Assembly: GCF_007828865.1 (NCBI RefSeq)
Contig: NZ_VIVK01000004.1
Span: 116,336-180,335 of the forward strand
Direction: 5' to 3'
DNA from: Kribbella amoyensis
GTDB taxonomy: Bacteria; Actinomycetota; Actinomycetes; Propionibacteriales; Kribbellaceae
Length of the DNA: 64,000 nucleotides
Shown here: positions 8,292 through 16,427 of the stretch, piece by piece
Layout of the letters: every line of letters starts with the position of its first letter
Position numbering within the stretch: the first letter of the stretch is position 1
Position numbers and translations under genes: made by a program
The notes under the pieces: generated by a model
What the model was told of the DNA's origin: nothing
Database searches by the model: none
The model's input: the letters and a program-made list of their open reading frames with translations, nothing else

Positions 8292-9419
8292 TCAGAGCTC
8301 GGTGATGACGGCGGCGACCAGGGCGGCGCGGTTGGGCAGGTCGGCGCCTTGGATCTGTTCGTGGGACGCGTGGGCGCCTTGGCCGATCGGGCCGAAGCCG
8401 TCGAGGCTGGGGATGCCGAGGGAGCCGGTCAGGTTCGTGTCCGCCGCGCCGGCCGCGGCCCGTCCCCCTACTTCCTGACCGACCGTACGGCCCGCCGCGG
8501 CGACCTTCGCGAGGAGTTCTTCGACCGCCGCCGAGGGCTGCCAGGCCGGCCGGCTGGAAATCACCGAAACCTTGACGCGAGCGCCGTCCCGGATCGGTTG
8601 GAGTGCGCGCACCGCGTCGAGCACGGCGCGCTCGGTGTCCGGATCGACGAAGCGGAAGCCGAGCTCGGCGACCGCGCTCCCCGCGACCACGTTGGTCCTG
8701 CCCCCGCCCGACACGGTGCCCACGTTGCACAACACCTGCTCGTACGTCGCGACCAGCGCGCGCACCGCCGTCAGTTGATCGATCAGTTCGTCGATCGCGG
8801 AGACTCCTGATCCCGGATCCAGCGCGGCGTGCGCCTCGCGGCCGGTGATCTCGATCCGGACCCGGCTACTGCCACGGCGGGACGTCTTCAGCTTGCCGCT
8901 CGGGTGCGGCGGCTCCAGCCCGAACGCGGCCAGCACCCCGGCCGACTGCTCGGCGACCAGCTCACGGGCGGACGGCGACCCGACCTCCTCGTCCGCGGTG
9001 ACCACGACCCGTACCGGCCGGTGGTCGGCGTCCGCGACGAGCGCGAGCGCGGTCTCCAGGACCACCAGCCCGCCCTTCATGTCGAACACCCCAGGCCCGT
9101 GGACGATCCCGTCCTGCTCGCGCCACGGCATCGGCCCGTCCACGTGGCCGAGCGGCCAGACGGTGTCGTGATGCCCGAGGAACAACACCGGCGGCTCGTC
9201 GGCGCGCGGGCCACGGCCGGGGAAGTCCGCGACCACGTGGTCACCCGTTGCCGAGGGCACCCGTCGGGCCGTGCCGCCGAGCTCGGTGTACCGCGCGACG
9301 AGGCGATCGGCGAACGCGTTCAGCGCGTCGGCTTCCCCCGTCGGTGTCTCGTGCTCGACGTACTCGCGCAACCGCGCCAGCATCCGCCCGACCTCACCCT
9401 GATTCCCCTCGGTGCTCAT
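8292..9419 (-). CDS. M20-family metallopeptidase, probable N-acyl-L-amino-acid deacylase
   Basis: A 375-residue zinc hydrolase of the M20/carboxypeptidase G2 family. The metal ligands and catalytic residues appear in LFLGHHDTVW, GPGVFDMKGG and VTADEEVGSPSAR; the dimerisation-lid region contains GREAHAALDPGSG. No signal peptide is seen, so it is cytosolic. The start at 9419 (MSTEGNQ) is the first good ATG. It is divergent from a GNAT acyltransferase and an N-acylamino-acid racemase-like enzyme. That context makes removal of a succinyl or acetyl group from N-acyl-L-amino acids the most likely job (inference); a general dipeptidase or carboxypeptidase role is the alternative. Confidence 0.88.
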   Translation of the reverse strand: MSTEGNQGEVGRMLARLREYVEHETPTGEADALNAFADRLVARYTELGGTARRVPSATGDHVVADFPGRGPRADEPPVLFLGHHDTVWPLGHVDGPMPWREQDGIVHGPGVFDMKGGLVVLETALALVADADHRPVRVVVTADEEVGSPSARELVAEQSAGVLAAFGLEPPHPSGKLKTSRRGSSRVRIEITGREAHAALDPGSGVSAIDELIDQLTAVRALVATYEQVLCNVGTVSGGGRTNVVAGSAVAELGFRFVDPDTERAVLDAVRALQPIRDGARVKVSVISSRPAWQPSAAVEELLAKVAAAGRTVGQEVGGRAAAGAADTNLTGSLGIPSLDGFGPIGQGAHASHEQIQGADLPNRAALVAAVITEL

Positions 9420-9563
9420 GGATAGTGAACGTATCATCACGAACCACGTCCCGTCTCCCGCCGGGTTTCGCCTGTTGGACAGTCGTTGACCACAGCCGTC
9501 CAGTGGGGTTTTACTCGGGACGGCAACAAGATCCGTTACGTATCTTTGCAATCCAGGAGACCG
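9420..9563. promoter_or_regulatory. Divergent control region of the D-amino-acid module
   Basis: 144 bp between divergent genes. A related motif with core ACGTATC occurs near each gene: at about 9430-9436 next to the M20 start and at about 9538-9544 ahead of the GNAT gene. The GNAT gene has AGGAG at 9553-9557, seven bases before its ATG. The paired motif could be an operator, but with only two copies this is weak. Confidence 0.35.
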
Positions 9564-10340
9564 ATGACAGGGCAGCCCCGCGCGGACGGATTCCGGACCG
9601 TCACGCTCACCACGCCGGCGCAGTACGCGGAGGCCGCCGCGCTCTACCGTGCTGTCTTCGGCTACCAGGACAGCGACTATGCGCTGAATCCCCGCCTGCT
9701 GGGTGCCCTGGTCGGCAACGGCGGCTCCGTCGTCGGAGTGCTGGACACCACGGACCGCCTCGTCGCTGTTGCGTACGGCTTCTGCGGTACCGACGGCCGG
9801 AGTACCTACCACTACTCGCAGTCCGCGGTGGTGGCGTCCGACCAGCAGGGCAAAGGCCTCGGCCGCCTGCTCAAGCGTGCACAACGGGAAGTCGCCCTGG
9901 AGTACGGGATGACGCACATGCGCTGGACGTACGATCCGTTCCAGACCCGCAACGCCCACTTCAACTTCGACGTACTGGGTGCGCGCGGTCGCTGGTTCAA
10001 GCAGGACATGTACGGACCGGGCGTGGACCGCGTCGTCGTCGAGTGGGACCTGCGCCGGGCCGACGTGCAGCCACCGGCGCCCGTCGAACCACCCGAGCTC
10101 ACCGAGGCCGACTGGGGTCTCCCCGGTGGAGACGCCGACAAGTTGTGGCTCGCCCTGCCCGCCGACTTCGCCGGTCTGACCGTGACCCGGCCCGAGGTCG
10201 CGGAGCGGGTACGGCGGGACGTCCGGTCCACCTTCACCGACCTGTTCGGCAAGGGCGCGGCCGCGGTGTCGTGCCGCCGGGTGGACGCCACGACGGCGGT
10301 GTACTTCTTCGCCCCGGTCGAGGAGGCCGGCCGTGGCTGA
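9564..10340 (+). CDS. GNAT acyltransferase, candidate D-amino-acid N-succinyltransferase
   Basis: A 258-residue GNAT-superfamily protein resembling the group of predicted acetyltransferases (COG3375 type) often encoded beside N-acylamino-acid racemases. The acyl-CoA binding loop is seen as SDQQGKGLGRLLKRAQ, followed by the conserved HMRWTYDPFQTRNAHFNF. In Geobacillus kaustophilus a protein of this type N-succinylates D-amino acids with succinyl-CoA; the same role is inferred here. ATG 9564 has AGGAG upstream. The 3' end overlaps the SIS-protein gene by 8 bp. Confidence 0.82.
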   Translation: MTGQPRADGFRTVTLTTPAQYAEAAALYRAVFGYQDSDYALNPRLLGALVGNGGSVVGVLDTTDRLVAVAYGFCGTDGRSTYHYSQSAVVASDQQGKGLGRLLKRAQREVALEYGMTHMRWTYDPFQTRNAHFNFDVLGARGRWFKQDMYGPGVDRVVVEWDLRRADVQPPAPVEPPELTEADWGLPGGDADKLWLALPADFAGLTVTRPEVAERVRRDVRSTFTDLFGKGAAAVSCRRVDATTAVYFFAPVEEAGRG

Positions 10341-10992
10341 GATCGACGACCGGCGGGCCGAGAACCGCGAGCTCGCCAGCCCGCACGAGCGGTACGACGC
10401 CCGGTTGCAGCGGCGTTCGTCCACGCTGCTCCAGCGCCGCGTGGTCGAGCAGGAGCGCGCCTCCATCACCGAGGCGCTCGACCTGATCCTCGCCGACGAC
10501 TCGATCGCCCAGGCGGCCGCGCGGATCGTCGCCGCCCGGCGCCGGTTCATCGTCGGCTCCAGCAAGTCCTTCTCGTACGCGTCCCTGCTCGCCTTCGACC
10601 TGAGCGCGGGACTGTCCCAGGTCACGCTGATCGACGGCACCGTCGTCCGCAGTGTCGACGTGCTGTCCGACGTCCGGTCCAGCGACCTGATGGTGGCGTT
10701 CTCGCTGCGGCGGTACCGGCGCGACACCGTCGAGGTGGCTCGCCGGTTCGTCGAGGCGGGCGGCGAGTTGGTCGCGATCACCGACTACGACGACGCACCG
10801 CTGGCCGGGATAGCGAACCAGTGCATCTACGTGGCCACCGGGAGCGCGTCGTACGTGGACTCGCCGACCGTGGTCGCGTCGGTGCTGCACGTCCTGGCCA
10901 CGCTGACCACCGCGAGCGCGAAGGGGGCCCGGCGCCGCCTCGGCGAGCGGGACCGGCTCAACACCGAACTGGGGCTCTATGTCCACGACTGA
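10333..10992 (+). CDS. SIS-domain protein related to RpiR/MurR regulators, no visible HTH
   Basis: A 219-residue protein. Residues about 60-190 form a SIS (sugar-isomerase) fold with RRRFIVGSSKSFSYASLLA and DLMVAFSLRRYRRDTVEVA, as in RpiR/MurR regulators. The N-terminal 60 residues form one charged helical segment and are too short for the usual RpiR helix-turn-helix of about 75 residues, so the protein may bind a ligand without binding DNA. GTG 10333 overlaps the GNAT gene, giving translational coupling. It may instead be an enzyme or an adaptor. Confidence 0.75.
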   Translation: MAEIDDRRAENRELASPHERYDARLQRRSSTLLQRRVVEQERASITEALDLILADDSIAQAAARIVAARRRFIVGSSKSFSYASLLAFDLSAGLSQVTLIDGTVVRSVDVLSDVRSSDLMVAFSLRRYRRDTVEVARRFVEAGGELVAITDYDDAPLAGIANQCIYVATGSASYVDSPTVVASVLHVLATLTTASAKGARRRLGERDRLNTELGLYVHD

Positions 10993-11008
10993 AGCAAGGG
11001 GAACACGC

Positions 11009-12130
11009 GTGCGTGTCACCGCCGCCCGCCTGCACCGGGTCCACCTGCCGTTGGTCCACGCGTTCCGGACCAGCTCGCACCGCAAGGCCGGCCTGGACCA
11101 CATCCTGGTCGAGCTGGAGGACGCCGACGGCGCGATCGGCTGGGGCGAGATCGCGTCCCCGTCCGACCCGTACTACGCGCCCGAGACGGTGGAGTCGTGC
11201 TGGCACATCGCGGAGAAGTACCTGCTCCCGGCCGTGGTCGGGCAGGAGTGGGAGACCCCCGACGAGGTGCCGCGGTACTGGGAGAAGGTGCGCGGTAACC
11301 AGTTCGCCAAGGCGGGTGTCGACGTCGCCGCGTGGGTGCTGTGGTCCACCGTGCACGGCGTACCGCTGTCCGCGGCGCTCGGCGGGACCAGGTCCGAGGT
11401 GACCGCGGGGGTGTCCCTCGGGATCGAGCCCACGATCGACGAGCTGCTCACCGAGGTCCGGCGCCAGCTGACCGCCGGGTACCCGCGGGTGAAGCTGAAG
11501 ATCGCGCCGGGCTGGGACGTGGAGCCGGTGCGCGCGGTCCGCGCCGAGTACCCCGACCTCGATCTCCATGTCGATGCCAACGGCATCTACACCGAGTCGG
11601 CCGAACACCTGGCCGCGTTGCTGGCGCTGGACGAGTTCGGCCTGACGATGATCGAGCAGCCGTTCGCACCCCGTGACCTGCCCGCGCACGCCCGCCTGCA
11701 ACGCGCGATCGACACCCCGGTCTGCCTGGACGAGAGCGTCGAGACACTGGCCGACCTGGAGACCGCGGTCGCGCTGGAAGCCCTGCGGGTGCTCAACATC
11801 AAGGTCTCGCGGATGGGTGGCCTGACCGCCGCCCGCGCGGCCCACGACCTCGCCGCGCGGGTCGGAATCCCGGTCTGGTGCGGCGGCATGCACGAGTTCG
11901 GCATCGGCCGGGCCGCCAACGTGGCGCTGTCCAGCCTGCCCGGCTTCACCCTGCCGTCCGACGTGTCGGCCTCGGAGAAGTACTACGCGCGCGACGTGAT
12001 CACCCCGCCCGTGGTCGCGCGTGACGGCATCGTCCAGGTCCCGGGGACCCCCGGCCTCGGCCACGCCGTCGACACCGCCCTGATCGCCGCGAACACCGTC
12101 GCCACCACCAGCGTCAACGCCAAGCTCTGA
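11009..12130 (+). CDS. Enolase-superfamily N-acylamino-acid racemase (NSAR/OSBS family)
   Basis: A 373-residue muconate-lactonizing-type enolase. All active-site residues expected for the N-succinylamino-acid racemase/o-succinylbenzoate synthase family are visible: the KxK motif (VKLKIAPGWDVEP, Lys162 and Lys164), metal ligands Asp189 (HVDANG), Glu216 (IEQPF) and Asp241 (CLDES), and Lys265 (NIKVSR). WCGGMHEFGIGRAANVAL and FTLPSDVSAS are characteristic of the family. No menaquinone genes are nearby, while an acyltransferase, a deacylase and a D-aminoacylase are, so racemisation of N-acylamino acids is favoured over OSBS activity. GTG 11009 follows AAGGGG; ATG 10979 would overlap the preceding gene. 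Confidence 0.9.
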   Translation: MRVTAARLHRVHLPLVHAFRTSSHRKAGLDHILVELEDADGAIGWGEIASPSDPYYAPETVESCWHIAEKYLLPAVVGQEWETPDEVPRYWEKVRGNQFAKAGVDVAAWVLWSTVHGVPLSAALGGTRSEVTAGVSLGIEPTIDELLTEVRRQLTAGYPRVKLKIAPGWDVEPVRAVRAEYPDLDLHVDANGIYTESAEHLAALLALDEFGLTMIEQPFAPRDLPAHARLQRAIDTPVCLDESVETLADLETAVALEALRVLNIKVSRMGGLTAARAAHDLAARVGIPVWCGGMHEFGIGRAANVALSSLPGFTLPSDVSASEKYYARDVITPPVVARDGIVQVPGTPGLGHAVDTALIAANTVATTSVNAKL

Positions 12131-12169
12131 CGCGCCGACCGCCCCCGGTCACGACAGAACAGGATCCTG

Positions 12170-13621
12170 ATGAGCCAGGACAAGAGCACCACAACCACCC
12201 CGGACACCAAAGCCCGCGACGCCAACGCGTACGACGTCCAGCTGTCACCGGGCCGTCGCCGGGTGGTGAACCTGCTGGCCGTCATCGGTCTGGTGGCCTC
12301 CGTCATCGCCGGCCTGGCGACGGACGGCCCCACCTTGTGGGGTCTGCTGCCGATCGTCCTGTACGCCGTGCTCTGCCTGCTCGGCATGGACATCGTCGTC
12401 GGAACCGTCCTCGCGGTCCTGTCCGGCGTCCTGATCGTCGGCCTGAGTCCACTCGAGACCGGCACCCTGCTGGGTGAATCGCTGGCCGACTCGGTCACCG
12501 CGATCGGCCTGATCATCGTGCTCGGCGCCGGCGTCGGCGAGGTACTCCGGGTCACCGGCGTCGCCTCGACGATCGTGCACGGCGTGATGCGCGTGGTCGG
12601 GGACCGCAACCGGACCGCGGTCGTGCTCGGCGTGATGATCGCGTGCCTGATCCTGGTCGCGAGCCTCGGGACGTTGGCCGGCGCGCTGGCGATCGCGGCG
12701 CCGATCGTCCTGCCGATCACCGCGCGGCTCGGCTACACCCGGTCGGCCACGGCCTCGATGCTGTTCATCGGTGGCTGTGCGGGCCTGACCGTGGCGCCGT
12801 TCGCCGGGTCGAACGTGGCGATCATGACCGCCGCCGACGTCGGGTACCTCACCTATCTCGGCTACGGTGCCGGGCCGCTGGCGATCCTGTCCCTGATCCT
12901 CGGCCCGTTCGTGGTCGCGTTCATCCAGCGCCGCACGGCCGGTACCGGCGACGAGTACGAACTGGGCGAGCTCGTCGGCGACGACGGGGCCGGCGCGGCC
13001 CGGGCGCCGCGGGCCGCGACGATCGCGTTCGTGGTGACGCTGCTCGCCAGCGTCGTGTACGCGACGATCACCGAGGCGGGGACGAACTTCCCGCTGCTCG
13101 CGCTGCCGCTGCTCGGGGTCGTCACCGGCGTCGCCGGCCGGCTGCCCGCCCGCGACATCGCCGAGCACATGTACCGCGGCGGCGCGAAGCTGATCAGCAT
13201 CCTGCTGCTGTTCTGGTTGCTCGCGGCCCTCTTCGCACTGATCGACAAGCTGGCGCCGTTCCAGGTCATCCTGGACGCGATCGGCCCGGAGCTCGCCACC
13301 GTGTCCGGGTTCGGTGTCGCGATCGCCATCGCCGTCCTCGGCTGGGTCGGTGTCCCGGGTGCGACGGCGGCGCAGGTGGTGTTGCTGGACAAGGTGTTCG
13401 GCACGCTCGCCGCGAGTGCCGGGGTCGGTCCGGCGGCCTGGGTCGTGGTGCTGCTGTTCGCGTCGAAGGCCGACACCTACGGGCCGTTCCCGAACGCCAA
13501 CATGGTCGGCTCGATGGGCCTGGCCCGGTCCTCGAACCTGAAGAACATGATGATCACCGGCTGGCTGATGCTGATCCCGGCCTGTGTCATGTACGCCGGG
13601 ATCCTGCTGGTGACGACATGA
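12170..13621 (+). CDS. Multi-pass permease of the ion-transporter superfamily
   Basis: A 483-residue integral membrane protein with about 11-12 predicted helices and a hydrophilic N-terminus of about 28 residues. The repeated re-entrant style segments, such as GGCAGLTVAPFAGSNVAIM and VGVPGATAAQVVLLDKVFG, resemble GntP, NhaC or DcuC type carriers; I cannot pick one family. Its place between the racemase and the D-aminoacylase suggests uptake of amino acids, dipeptides or N-acylamino acids (inference). Its stop overlaps the next start as ATGA. Confidence 0.8.
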   Translation: MSQDKSTTTTPDTKARDANAYDVQLSPGRRRVVNLLAVIGLVASVIAGLATDGPTLWGLLPIVLYAVLCLLGMDIVVGTVLAVLSGVLIVGLSPLETGTLLGESLADSVTAIGLIIVLGAGVGEVLRVTGVASTIVHGVMRVVGDRNRTAVVLGVMIACLILVASLGTLAGALAIAAPIVLPITARLGYTRSATASMLFIGGCAGLTVAPFAGSNVAIMTAADVGYLTYLGYGAGPLAILSLILGPFVVAFIQRRTAGTGDEYELGELVGDDGAGAARAPRAATIAFVVTLLASVVYATITEAGTNFPLLALPLLGVVTGVAGRLPARDIAEHMYRGGAKLISILLLFWLLAALFALIDKLAPFQVILDAIGPELATVSGFGVAIAIAVLGWVGVPGATAAQVVLLDKVFGTLAASAGVGPAAWVVVLLFASKADTYGPFPNANMVGSMGLARSSNLKNMMITGWLMLIPACVMYAGILLVTT

Positions 13622-15198
13622 GCCGGGCCCTGACGAACGGCCTCGTCCTGGACGGCACCGGGTCCGACGCGGTCCCGGCGACGGTACTCGTCGACGACGG
13701 CCGGATCACGGCTGTGCTGCCGGCCGACGCGGAGGCCCCGGCCGGTACCGAGGTGATCGATGCCGGGGGCAACGTCATCACGCCGGGCTTCATCGACCTG
13801 CACTCGCACGCGGACTTCTCGGCGGAGGCGAGTCCCGAGGCGATCACTCAGCTGTACCAGGGGGTGACGACGCTGGTGACCGGCAACTGCGGCTGGTCGC
13901 CGTTCCCGATCGCCGACCTGGCTCAGATGCGAGCGGGGACGGCGTTCCTGTCGCCCGAGAGCAGCTGGTCCTGGCAGGACGGCAGGGGATTCGCGGACAC
14001 GCTCGACGGCGTCGGCTTGGCGATCAACGTCGCGCTGCAGGTCGGTCACTCCGCACTGCGCCTCGCCGTCCTCGGTGGTGCCGAGCGGCCCCCGAACCAG
14101 GACGAGTTGGCCCGGATGCAGGCGTTGCTCCGGCAGGCGGCCGAGGACGGTGCGGTCGGCTTCTCCACCGGACTGATCTACGCACCCGGTACCTTCGCCG
14201 AGCCGGCCGAGGTCGCGGCGTTGGTGGCGACGGCCGCCGACTGCGGCCTGTTGTACTCCACGCATATCCGCAATGAGGGACCGCGGTTGCTGGAGGCGCT
14301 GGACGAGGCGATCGAGGCGGCCCGCGCCGGTGGTGCGCGGCTGCAGGTCTCGCACCTCAAGGCGATGGGCCCGGCGAACCACGGGCGCGTCCACGCCGCC
14401 CTGGAGCGGATGGACCAGGCTCGCGCCGACGGCCTCGACGTCGCCTGTGACGTCTACCCGTACACCGCGTCGAGCACCACGCTGACGGCCCGCCTGCCGA
14501 CGTGGACGATGGAAGGCGGTACCGCGGGACTCCTCGCCCGTCTCGGTGACCCGGCCGAACGCGAGCGGGTCGCGGCCGCGGTCCGTGAACAGTCCGTCCT
14601 CGATCCCGCCAACGTGGTGATCGCATCGCTGCCGCCGGGCCGGTACGAGGAATGCCGCGGGCTCAGCCTCGCCGAGATCGGTCAGCGTGACGGCGTGGAC
14701 GGGACCGAGGCTGCGTTGCGCGTCCTGGAGAACCACGAGGCCGCCGTGAGCGTGGTCAACCACGGGATGGCCGAGGACGACGTGGTCGCGGTCCTGCGGC
14801 ACCCGTACACGAGCGTGGCCAGTGACGGGTGGATCCTGCGGGCGACGGGGGACGGGCACCCGCATCCGCGGAGCTTCGGGACGTTCCCGCGGGTCCTCGG
14901 GCGGTACTCGCGGGACCAGCGCGTGCTCAGCCTGGCCGAGGCGGTTCGCCGGATGACGTCGTTGCCGGCGTCGCGGCTCGGGCTGACCGATCGCGGGGTC
15001 GTGGCCCCGGGTGCGGTCGCGGACCTCGTCGTCCTGGATCCCGAGCGCGTCGCCGACCGGTCGACGTACGACGAGCCGTGGCAGCTGTCCGTCGGTATCG
15101 AGCACGTCCTGGTCGCGGGCGAGCCCGTCCTTCGCGACGGCGAACCGACCGGACTCAGACCGGGCCGGGTCCTCCGAAAGACCTCGGTCAGCGCTTGA
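13618..15198 (+). CDS. D-aminoacylase (N-acyl-D-amino-acid deacylase)
   Basis: A 526-residue amidohydrolase of the D-aminoacylase/N-acyl-D-glutamate deacylase group. The metal site opens with PGFIDLHSHADF, followed by GVTTLVTGNCGWSPFP, GFSTGLIYAPG, THIRNEG, QVSHLKAMG and a late SDGW. It releases free D-amino acids from N-acylated forms. ATG 13618 overlaps the permease stop, so translation is coupled. With the upstream racemase and deacylases it forms a set able to handle both enantiomers of N-acylamino acids. The 3' end overlaps the convergent gene by 11 bp. Confidence 0.93.
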   Translation: MSRALTNGLVLDGTGSDAVPATVLVDDGRITAVLPADAEAPAGTEVIDAGGNVITPGFIDLHSHADFSAEASPEAITQLYQGVTTLVTGNCGWSPFPIADLAQMRAGTAFLSPESSWSWQDGRGFADTLDGVGLAINVALQVGHSALRLAVLGGAERPPNQDELARMQALLRQAAEDGAVGFSTGLIYAPGTFAEPAEVAALVATAADCGLLYSTHIRNEGPRLLEALDEAIEAARAGGARLQVSHLKAMGPANHGRVHAALERMDQARADGLDVACDVYPYTASSTTLTARLPTWTMEGGTAGLLARLGDPAERERVAAAVREQSVLDPANVVIASLPPGRYEECRGLSLAEIGQRDGVDGTEAALRVLENHEAAVSVVNHGMAEDDVVAVLRHPYTSVASDGWILRATGDGHPHPRSFGTFPRVLGRYSRDQRVLSLAEAVRRMTSLPASRLGLTDRGVVAPGAVADLVVLDPERVADRSTYDEPWQLSVGIEHVLVAGEPVLRDGEPTGLRPGRVLRKTSVSA

Positions 15199-15475
15199 GT
15201 CGGCGCGGCTCCGTCGGAAGCGGGGGCGGGGCCTGATCCGGCGCGGCCTCGTCCTCGGTGGAGGTCAGCCAGCCGTCGTACTCGGCGACCAACTCGTCCA
15301 GGGCGGCGGCGTCGGTACCGGCCGGCAGGACGACGGTCCACGGGTGGTCCTCGTCGTCGTCCTCGCCGTGGAACCGCTCCCGCCGGACCTCGCCGCCGAG
15401 CTCGGCCGCCACCGCGTCGGCGTCGTCGCGCTCCCAGAAGGAGGCGACCACCTCGTCTGCCGATTCCGCTGTCAT
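15188..15475 (-). CDS. Small acidic conserved protein of unknown function
   Basis: A 95-residue protein (MTAESADEVVASFWERDDAD) with an acidic centre (HGEDDDEDHPW) and a basic, Pro-rich tail. No signal peptide or membrane helix. The pattern of a short alpha/beta domain handling 'DDADAVAAELGG' resembles ribonuclease E inhibitor/regulator-like small actinobacterial proteins, but I cannot assign it. It is divergent from dapF with 22 bp between the starts; a longer start at 15499 would overlap dapF. Confidence 0.65.
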   Translation of the reverse strand: MTAESADEVVASFWERDDADAVAAELGGEVRRERFHGEDDDEDHPWTVVLPAGTDAAALDELVAEYDGWLTSTEDEAAPDQAPPPLPTEPRRLKR

Positions 15476-15485
15476 GACCGAACCG

Positions 15486-15491
15486 TACGAT
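15486..15491 (+). promoter_or_regulatory. -10 element of a probable leaderless dapF transcript
   Basis: TACGAT ends six bases before the dapF ATG at 15498, which lacks a Shine-Dalgarno. That spacing puts the transcription start at or next to the start codon. Confidence 0.5.
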
Positions 15492-15497
15492 CTGTGC

Positions 15498-16346
15498 ATG
15501 ACCACCGGCACTTTCCCCTGGCTCAAGGGGCACGGCACCGAGAACGACTTCGTGCTGCTGCCCGACCCCGACGGGACGATCCACGGGGACCTCGACGCCG
15601 CCGTGGTGCGGTTCCTCTGCGACCGGTACGCGGGGATCGGCGCCGACGGCGTGCTGCGGGTGATCGAGGGCTCGAAGCAGTCGTACGTCGAGGACGGCGG
15701 CGACTGGTTCATGGACTACCGCAACGCCGACGGCTCGATCGCGGAGATGTGCGGCAACGGGATCCGGGTCTTCGTCCGGTACCTGGCCGAGGCGGGCCTG
15801 GCCGGCGACAAACCGGTCCGGGTCGGGACCCGCGCCGGCGTCAAGGAGATCGTGCTGAACGACGACGGCACCATCACCGCCGACATGGGCGAACCGCGGC
15901 TGCCCGGACCGGCCGGCATCGTGGTCGAGGCGAACGGGCACCAGTGGCCCGCGGTACACGTGGACATGGGCAATCCGCACGCGGTCGCGTTCGTCGACGA
16001 CCTGCGCGAGCCGGGGCACCTGGTGGACCAGCCCGGGTGGACGCCGGAAACCGCGTTCCCCCACGGCGTGAACGTGGAGTTCGTGGTCCGTGAAGGGCCG
16101 AACGCGGTCCGTATGCGCGTGCACGAACGGGGTTCGGGGGAGACCCGGTCCTGCGGGACGGGGACGTGCGCCGTGACCGTGGCGGCGGCCCGCGCGGCTC
16201 GGCAGGAGCGGCCGGTCACGTACCGCGTCGGCGTACCGGGTGGTGCGGTGACCGTGACGTGGCGGGCGGACAACCACGTGGAGCTGACCGGGCCCGCCGT
16301 GGTGCACGCGCGCGGCGAGTTCGACCGGTCCTGGCTGCCCGGATAG
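15498..16346 (+). CDS. dapF: Diaminopimelate epimerase DapF
   Basis: Converts LL- to meso-diaminopimelate for peptidoglycan and lysine, in the cytosol. The 282-residue protein carries the two catalytic cysteines in AEMCGNGIRVF (Cys85) and RSCGTGTCAV, plus the substrate-binding GHGTENDFV and GNPHAVAFV. It is free of cofactor motifs, as expected. It is divergent from a small acidic protein and precedes hflX by about 80 bp. Many Kribbella-type organisms use LL-DAP in their wall, so the main need for this enzyme may be lysine synthesis (established for the genus; applied here by inference). Confidence 0.96.
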   Translation: MTTGTFPWLKGHGTENDFVLLPDPDGTIHGDLDAAVVRFLCDRYAGIGADGVLRVIEGSKQSYVEDGGDWFMDYRNADGSIAEMCGNGIRVFVRYLAEAGLAGDKPVRVGTRAGVKEIVLNDDGTITADMGEPRLPGPAGIVVEANGHQWPAVHVDMGNPHAVAFVDDLREPGHLVDQPGWTPETAFPHGVNVEFVVREGPNAVRMRVHERGSGETRSCGTGTCAVTVAAARAARQERPVTYRVGVPGGAVTVTWRADNHVELTGPAVVHARGEFDRSWLPG

Positions 16347-16427
16347 GGGAATTCGGGACCCCACGGGGTCGTTGAACAGGGAAATCGGGTCGCCTGGGTG
16401 GGGGACCCGTGCCACGATGGAAGGTAT

